64,000 bases of DNA from Albula goreensis (lineage: Eukaryota > Chordata > Actinopteri > Albuliformes > Albulidae). The translations under genes were made by a program, and so were the position numbers. This document shows, in pieces, positions 57,131 through 64,000 of the stretch. The stretch lies in NCBI GenBank assembly GCA_022829145.1, contig CM040758.1:11712128-11776127 (forward strand). The letters are read 5' to 3'. Numbering within the stretch: position 1 is the stretch's first letter; the number at the start of each line of letters is the position of its first letter. The notes beneath the pieces are model-generated. The model had not been told where the DNA came from. It ran no database searches and worked only from the letters and a program-made list of their open reading frames with translations.

Positions 57131-58929
57131 TTTTCCTATGTCACATTCTCACAGTCCACTAAGAACCGCTAGCAACCACACCACTGCAGTATCAACCATG
57201 CATACGGTTACCTGCACCAGGTCCTTCACAGGCGGTTGCTTTCACTGCAACTGACTCTGTTGCATGACTGTAGCAAAAATGGCCACTGTTTCAAAGTATG
57301 AGCTGGACATCTGAGGGTCAGGGCAGGCTGCAGAGACCAGCTGCAGTCAAAGCTGCAGAACCCGGGACACCTTGCGCCAGCTTCACCCCTCCCTCTTCAC
57401 AGGAAGTATTCAGCTCATGGAGGTATGTAAGGCACAGCCAATAAACATCCTGGGGGGGTCGGGGGGTGGGAAACCGGCCATTCTCTGCGCAGTCTGCGCT
57501 AAAAGAGGCAGTATCTCAAGGATAAAGTTCATTATTGATTTTAATAATAATACAATTTAAAACGCCTTGGGTGAAATGCCAAGATAAGGCAAATTAATTC
57601 CTGGAAAAAGCTATTTGCTTTAGAGCTAATGAAAGCCTCTGGGAAGCCGTCAATCTCCCTCAGTTCCAATGTAAAGTTTTTATTCGGGGCACTGAAGGTC
57701 TAATCGGATTTACCATAATTAACAGTAAAGCCCATCTCCCTCTGTGGCCCTGCTTTTCGATCACACCGGATGTCTTTGGCGGGTTACCGACTTCAAAGGG
57801 TTACCCATTAATAACTTACTTGGGTGAGCCAACGCTCAGCCAGAAACTGTAAACTGCTGGACAATCAAAAAGTGCTCACAATTGAAAACCTGCATTTTTC
57901 TACAGATCTGTATAGTTACAGTCTCTAGCAATGACTGCCTGATAACAGGAACAACAAGGTTGTTCAAGTTGTCATTTCAGAATAATGCAATCAATTTTTT
58001 ATTTCCAACACATTTCCAACTCTGCTGTGGTCCTGCATTTCTTTCATACTACAACACTTGACTTTCTATGGCAACCTGATTTACCAATTTCTTCTGTTCT
58101 GAGAGGTTTAGAATTTAAAAGAGAGCAAGGAAAATTTCTGGACTGTGACTTTCCACAACAGATCCACAGCAGAAATGGAACATTTCCAACTGTTCTTTTG
58201 AAAAAAGCATTTCCACACTGTCCCACTGTTTGGCCATTGAATGTGAGTGAGTGGGTGTTTGTGCATCTGTGTGTAAGGTCCTGTCTTGTTGCTCTTTTCC
58301 TTTTCTTTTTAGAAGAGTTAGCCCTAAAGCCTGTGAGGCAGCAATGGATGATTAGCCTGTGGTAAAAGGTGTGAAGGTTACATCTGAAAGGCACAGGCTG
58401 ACTAAGAACACTCAAAGTCTTACATGTATATGTGCTTTATTTTCAGAACCCAGTCCTTCCCTCCAACTGCACTGGCTCAGGTCCAAAACCTATTTCCTCA
58501 CTGGACGTCCTGTCATTGGGTTCCTCGTGGGGGTGCAGAGTGGGTGTGGGGGTAAAATCTCTCCCCTTGCACCCGCTTCCCGCTTTCCACTCACACGTCT
58601 CAAGTTCCTTGGAACTGAACTCTGCTGACCTAGTTTCCCTGGGCTAGACTAAAGCGTCGCGCTGCAGGGCCCTCTCTGAGTACAGCGAGGTTAACACAAA
58701 CACTGTGGCTGCCAAGCGATACCCTGCCTGCGCATTAGCCTGTGTGCATGCCTCCCTGTCACATGAGACCTACGCACTTCCTGTGTGTGTGTGCGCATGT
58801 ATGTGTGTATGCAGGTGTGTGTATATATGTATGTGTGTGTTTATGTATGTGTGCATGTGCCTCAGTAAGTAAGAATTGTGGATCTGGAACTGAATTGAAT
58901 CAACCTTTAGCGTGACTGACAATCCCATT

Positions 58930-58985
58930 TCAGGATAGGATAGGATAAACTTTATTATCCCCTAAGGGAAACTTGTCTTGGGCAT
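58930..58985 (+). repeat. Repeat tail: (GGATA)n and TTTATTATCCCCTAAGGGAAA
   Basis: A short GGATA run followed by a sequence like the widespread fish retroelement tail that reads CTTTATTGATCCC...GGGAAA. Body not identifiable. Confidence 0.5.
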
Positions 58986-60589
58986 ACAACCAAGTGCTGC
59001 TGTTTCTACAATAACCTTGTGAAAGATCCAGTTGGCTGGGACCATTTTAGAACCAGGGGACCCAAACCCAGCAGGGTCTAAAAAGGTAAAATGAATTGAG
59101 GTAGAACCCTTTTTGGCACAGAGGAAGTGGAGTAGACCACATTCTGTCCCTTCCTCTGTTCATGCTTTGAAACCTGACACATGAGGATCCTCAGACAGAA
59201 ATACACATGCAAGCCCATCCCCCAACTGAGAACCATTTCTACACACAGAGCCCCAGCCTAAGTCCACGTACATACTCCACACTCACTGAATTTACTCACA
59301 CCATACCACGAATAACTCCACATGTATGCTCAGCCTTAACTCACATACATGCATACATACATGTTTGTGCTACTTCCCTGCACCACATTGCTCCCTGCTC
59401 TGCTCCAAAACTGCTCACAGAAAAACTCAACATTCAAAATGATCTCTTCCTTATATTTTTCCTGTTTCAAACCATCATTTGACCTAGACCTGCCAATTCC
59501 TGAAAATATTTACCATGCTGATTCTGAAATGGGATAACGAAGACCATTAGTTCAACAATAGGATTTTCTTTTAAACACAGGTCATCGGCTATTCAGCACA
59601 AAGAAAATGAAAGAGCTCTTTGTCATTGTGGCAATACAATTACACTATAATGGCACTATTACACATAATTAGAAAATGAAATAGGCCACAGAGCGAACCA
59701 AAAAAGTAATACCATACAAGGATTCTGTTAAGCATGAATTTTCCATCATTTTTATAGATTTTGAAAACTTAGAGGAATAACTCCAGAATATTATTCAAAC
59801 TGACTCACACACAGTCACATTGCAATAGAATGATATCAACATATTATCCAGTATTGAATATATAGTGATGATATTGTTGTCTGATAATATGGAAAGATTA
59901 AACTCAACATAAATACAGCTAGCTGGCACAGTTAAGTTCCGTGATGACATTGACACATATTTCAGAATATGTTACTACAATGAATGGAAGCATAATGATT
60001 AATGTGACCAAATGTGAAGTTAGCTTACATTTGGAAGTTCATTTGCTAATAGCCTTTCAAAGTTTTTATTAATGATAATAGAAGGCTAATTTACAGGCTA
60101 TTCCAGATTATAAAATGTAGGCTGCTTGCTTTCACATTTGCAAAGCGGGTGACACGAGAACCGTTTAACACAGTAAATAATTGCTGCAGTTGCTGCTCAA
60201 TAATGTAAGACCATATTAAAGCACAGCGCTAACTCCATATACATACACACAACACTCTAAAACACTCTAATCGCAAGTAAATATACCACTCAAACCCACA
60301 TGCACCAGCCTAACTGTACGCACATACAGTACTTTAACTCCATGCATAGTTTTCCTCTTTCACCCTGCCAGCTGGCTCCACTCTGAGGCGTACCCTATCC
60401 TGAGGAGATCAGAGATGTCCTATTTCTTCCAGCCCCTCCATGATCCTGTCTATTAGTAGGGAATCAGTTGTGCTGTGAGTTCTATTAGCGGCCAGGGCCA
60501 GGCTTGCAGGCAGAATACACTGCCATCATGCTGGTCCTGTCCACCTGATTGGGTTTGTAAGACACTATAGACCTGACCTCTGCGGTGCT

Positions 60590-60880
60590 CACAAACATGA
60601 ACACTCAAAGGGCAGTAAGTGGGTCTGTGGCCCCCCATGACCCCCGTCCCGCTGCGGCCCTGCGGCCCAGCAGCGCTGGCCTCGATCGCCTCCTCGTTAA
60701 GAGAGCGGAGTCTGTTCTGAGACGCGGCAGGGGGGCCGGGGGTGCCCCGGTTCAACACCAAGGGTCCGTGCGAAAACGGGCGAGTCACGCTGCGGCACAC
60801 GATCATTTACTGCGCTCTTTGAGTTTGTGTTCGCCGGCGCAAACCGAGACCATGCCTGGAGTGCCACGCAAAGCCAATCA
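60590..60880. promoter_or_regulatory. CpG-rich patch, possible unmethylated island
   Basis: About 290 bp with high GC and frequent CpG inside AT-rich DNA, with an AGCCAATCAG (CCAAT box) at 60871-60880. Open frames exist on both strands but neither resembles a known protein or a signal peptide. It could be a promoter or 5' UTR exon of adam19 or of an unannotated transcript; that is inference only. Confidence 0.35.
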
Positions 60881-63800
60881 GCCAGACATGGTGAGCATGA
60901 AGAAAGCATGAGCCCAGCCTGCAAGGCTAGCCCTGAAAAAGAGCTCGCTCCCTTCTAATAGGCTGAATCATGGAGAGTGCGTGAACTGGTGAAGCTCTGA
61001 TCTCTTTATGTCAGGGTGCAACACTCAATCATTTGTTGTATGAAGTAGTTGTTACACAACTTCAAATAAAACATCTCCCTTTCAAAGTCTATCCTATAAG
61101 TAAAAAGGTGGGTATAAGGTGACATACAAATACTTAAATGCCACATACGGGTAAAGGACAAGGTACAAGTACATTCATGCCAAATATATATCAGATGTAA
61201 GAAAAACCTAATTGACACCATCATTAGAGTCATATAGATCAAATATAATAAATGTAACAAAGTAAGTATATTTCTCTGTAGCCATAGAGCACCCCATAGC
61301 AGATGGAATGAATGTAGAACTTCCTCTGTTTACTTCACACTGTGACTGATCACATGAAGTGAAGCTGAAAGTGAAGATTAATAAAATGCTCTTTCATTCA
61401 TCAAACTCAGTGCCTGCTATGCTTTAAAAAAGGATTGAGTAGAAAATATAGATAAAAGGAGGACAGAAACTGGTGTGTATACTGTGCAATTAATTATACA
61501 ATCCTCTGAATACATCAGGAATGTGAATGGAAAAAGCAAAAACAGTTAATCTTTTAAAATACAAAATGTGAGTAACACTCAACTGCAACTAAATCAGATG
61601 CATTTTCATGCATCGTTGTACAGGTACGTTATGTGATTAAATAGGGATGACAGGTATGCCATCTGGTGAAGTAGGAGTTGGCTGGGCACACATACCATAT
61701 ACCTACACAGTGAGGGTTTGGCACTTTTCCTGGCTTCCCACAGAAATGAACACAACGGCCACAGATTCTCACACGTTACAGATATTAATTGCTGTGCACT
61801 GTGTCCCCCTGTAAATGCAGAGAACTCTGATACAACTCCCCACGGCCACACAAAGCCACTGCTACTTGTGTTTCTTTTGTCCATCTTCTGCTCATTGTTA
61901 CTTTGCTTTTACTTCAGAACGGTTCTGCTGATTACATAATAAATGCTCCAAGACCCCCACTTATTAATTCTTCTCATTAATTGGACAATATCTACTTCAA
62001 TAGACCAATCAATCAATCAATCATATTGATATAAAACAATATACAATGTTGGTATAATATTAGTATAAATATTTTGCCACATGGATCTTAAGCAGTGTGC
62101 TTTTACAGATGTAGAGAGAAGAATATTCATTTTAAAACATACCTGCTTTTCCATACATTCCAGTGCTTTCTGTAATTTGTCACCTTTTCATCAGCAGACC
62201 TGAGACCTCAGGCAAACTTTTATTCCAAAAAAAAAAAGGAAAACCAAAGCAAAACCAAAGGAAAACCAGAGGTTCTGTTCTGGGGGCACAGAGATATAAA
62301 AAAAAAACCAGTCTGACTCAGCAAACATCACATCTGCACAAAAATAGCTTTCAAAATCACTAACGGCAACACCCTCCATCTCCTGTCAGAGACAGAAAAA
62401 GACCTCTGTAACCATATGCCCCTAGAGCCGCATGAAGACAGTGCGCACACAACAACGGCCCTCAGAGGTACCTGCTTCAAAGCCAGAATGTGTTTAAACA
62501 TGCTCAACACCTGGGCATTCCTGTGTTCCAGGTGATTCCGCCTCAGGGGACAGTTTGACAGTGCAGTCCCTGCTCCTTACTCAGTTTGACTTCACAGCCT
62601 CAGACCAGAGGTTATGTAGACCATTGAGAAGCAGCGCTCTGTGACTTTCAGATGTCCCTCTCTGAATACACTGTGTAATGACTTCCCTTAGGTTTGCCCA
62701 TCTCCACCTCTCCCTTACCTTCTTTTATAGAAAGACTGAACCTGGGCTTGTGAGTACGTGTAGTACGTTAAAAAAACAAGCAGATCTCTTTAAGCCATGT
62801 GGCTCTATGCTCAGTATGATGCCACATAGTCGATACAGCGTACTTTCATAAGACATATGCTAATACGCAATGCATGCTCAATAAAGGTTATGCTAAGACA
62901 TCTTGAAATATTTGCTGGCAATAACATATTTCAGGTTATACTGTATGTTTTGCATTCTCTATCAGATTTCAAAATATCAGCTGTCAGTGTAATGTTGGGT
63001 TGGTTAAAAATGTTGCTTATATTGCAATAAACCTGAGAAAATATTGTAACACATGATACCGTTCACTAATCAGGATTATCTTTTGACAATTTATAATTAA
63101 TTGTCATTATTATTTCACATAAACGCATAATAACATTTAAACTGAAAATATAAACTGTCATGTAGTTACTTGTTCAGCACATTAATATGATTCTCTGTGA
63201 GAAGAATGTATAGTAGATTCAACTGTACAGATTCAGTAAGTGCAAAGACATTTCAATCGAAATAGACTTCTGCATCCTTAAGCACATATGCTACTCCATT
63301 TTAGAATGAAGAAATTAATTCCAAAGGACTTGATTGTTTTCCCTAAATAAAATATAACACCATCAAAGAAAATTATGTTGTGTGTAAATTGTGTTCTGAA
63401 TGTGACTGAATTAAATATGCCCTTAGAAAGACTAAATGTGTTTCATGGCATCCAACTCAGTGTCATTACAGATTAAGATGCATGTTACACCGGTATGCCA
63501 GTTCATAATGTATTTGTGGTGGGCTGAATGCTTTTAACAATATCAGTGAATATTACAGAGAATCTTCTCAGGCCCTACAGTATGAGCAGTGTGAACATGA
63601 GAGGCTTATGTTTGGATCTGGCACCCTGAGAGGAACCAGTTATATTCAACTCCAGCTTATGAGTAAAAGGCCGGAGAAGCGCTGTGGACTCAAAGGAAAT
63701 CTGCCTGTTTGCTATGACCTTCAGAAAATTGGCTCTGTAAATAACAAATGCTTTTTTAATAGGAAATGAAGTGCCCTTTCATTGTAATGTCAACTTCAAT

Positions 63801-64000
63801 ACTACCATCACCGAGCTGCTCATCGCACTCTCCCAGCATGCAATAGTCTTGCTGCTGATGATAGTACCATCTCGTTTATAGAGAATCCAAATCTGAAAAT
63901 ACTTTTCCAAGGTTAGATAGTAAGTAAAAAAGTAAAAATGCATTTCAATTGACAGCTGGAATTTACAGTTAAAATAATTTATTTGTATGCTGCTTTCAAA

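Larger units (their letters stand above)
44220..64000. other. Intron or upstream region; no exon identified
   Basis: About 19.8 kb 5' of the first recognised adam19 exon, so intronic if the early exons lie beyond 64000. I looked on the minus strand for an exon ending in the LE(K/R)N(E/D) motif at phase 2 and for a signal peptide, and found none that is convincing. It contains SINE-like relics, CA and GA microsatellites, a fold-back element and GC-rich patches, listed separately. Confidence 0.6.

Noticed and set aside
60453-60911. Overlapping open frames on both strands (118 and 108 codons) in the GC-rich patch
   Set aside because: Stop codons are rare in GC-rich DNA. Neither frame has a signal peptide, domain or good donor in a useful phase.
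62157-62185. Possible exon ending KALECMEKQ with a GTATGT donor, which could precede the 44189 exon if the second AG were used
   Set aside because: Similarity to the expected LEKNEQ motif needs a gap, the acceptor is poor, and the first AG at 44190 is the more natural choice.
62464-62570. Minus-strand segment reading HLEHRNAQVLSMFKHILALKQ-like protein followed by a GTACCT donor
   Set aside because: It looks protein-like, but lacks a proper pyrimidine tract and does not resemble the ADAM19 prodomain or any family I recognise. Its end phase does not fit the next exon.

Overview
The window is vertebrate genomic DNA, almost certainly from a ray-finned fish. The evidence is spliced coding exons separated by AT-rich introns, many (CA)n and (GA)n microsatellites, degenerate fish-type SINE, fold-back and Tc1-like repeats, and one multi-exon gene whose reassembled product matches vertebrate ADAM19. 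No bacterial, viral or CRISPR-like feature was seen. The species, and whether this is an a or b paralogue, cannot be told from the sequence.

The only recognisable protein-coding gene lies on the minus strand and fills positions 55 to about 44189. It is adam19 (meltrin beta), a membrane-anchored disintegrin-metalloprotease. I reconstructed 21 coding exons by joining splice signals whose phases agree at every junction. They give 866 residues ending at a stop codon at 55-57. The order along the protein is: prodomain (44189 to 30272), furin-type site across the 30272/28767 junction, metalloprotease domain (28767 to about 19860), disintegrin domain (19850 to 13230), cysteine-rich domain (13230 to 9700), EGF-like module (9752 to 7690), transmembrane helix (5721 to 5577), and a long proline-rich cytoplasmic tail (4433 to 55) that includes an 18-nt microexon. 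The signal-peptide exon and one or two early prodomain exons were not found. They are either beyond 64000 or hidden in 44190-64000. The 3' UTR runs off the left edge.

The rest is intron or upstream DNA. It holds very long CA repeats (7750-7858, 16455-16600, 23624-23716, 39885-39988, 52771-52848), GA repeats (40455-40513, 44581-44632, 45759-45860), fold-back elements (582-747, 22445-22613, 50655-50890), SINE-like relics, a decayed Tc1-like transposase fragment (20610-20860), and GC-rich patches at 53130-53480 and 60590-60880.

No previously undescribed system is evident. The items most worth a second look concern splicing of adam19: TG-repeat tracts serving as the 3' splice-site tract of exons (with a predicted soluble or NMD-targeted form if the EGF exon is skipped), a GC-AG intron, and a microexon in the SH3-binding tail.
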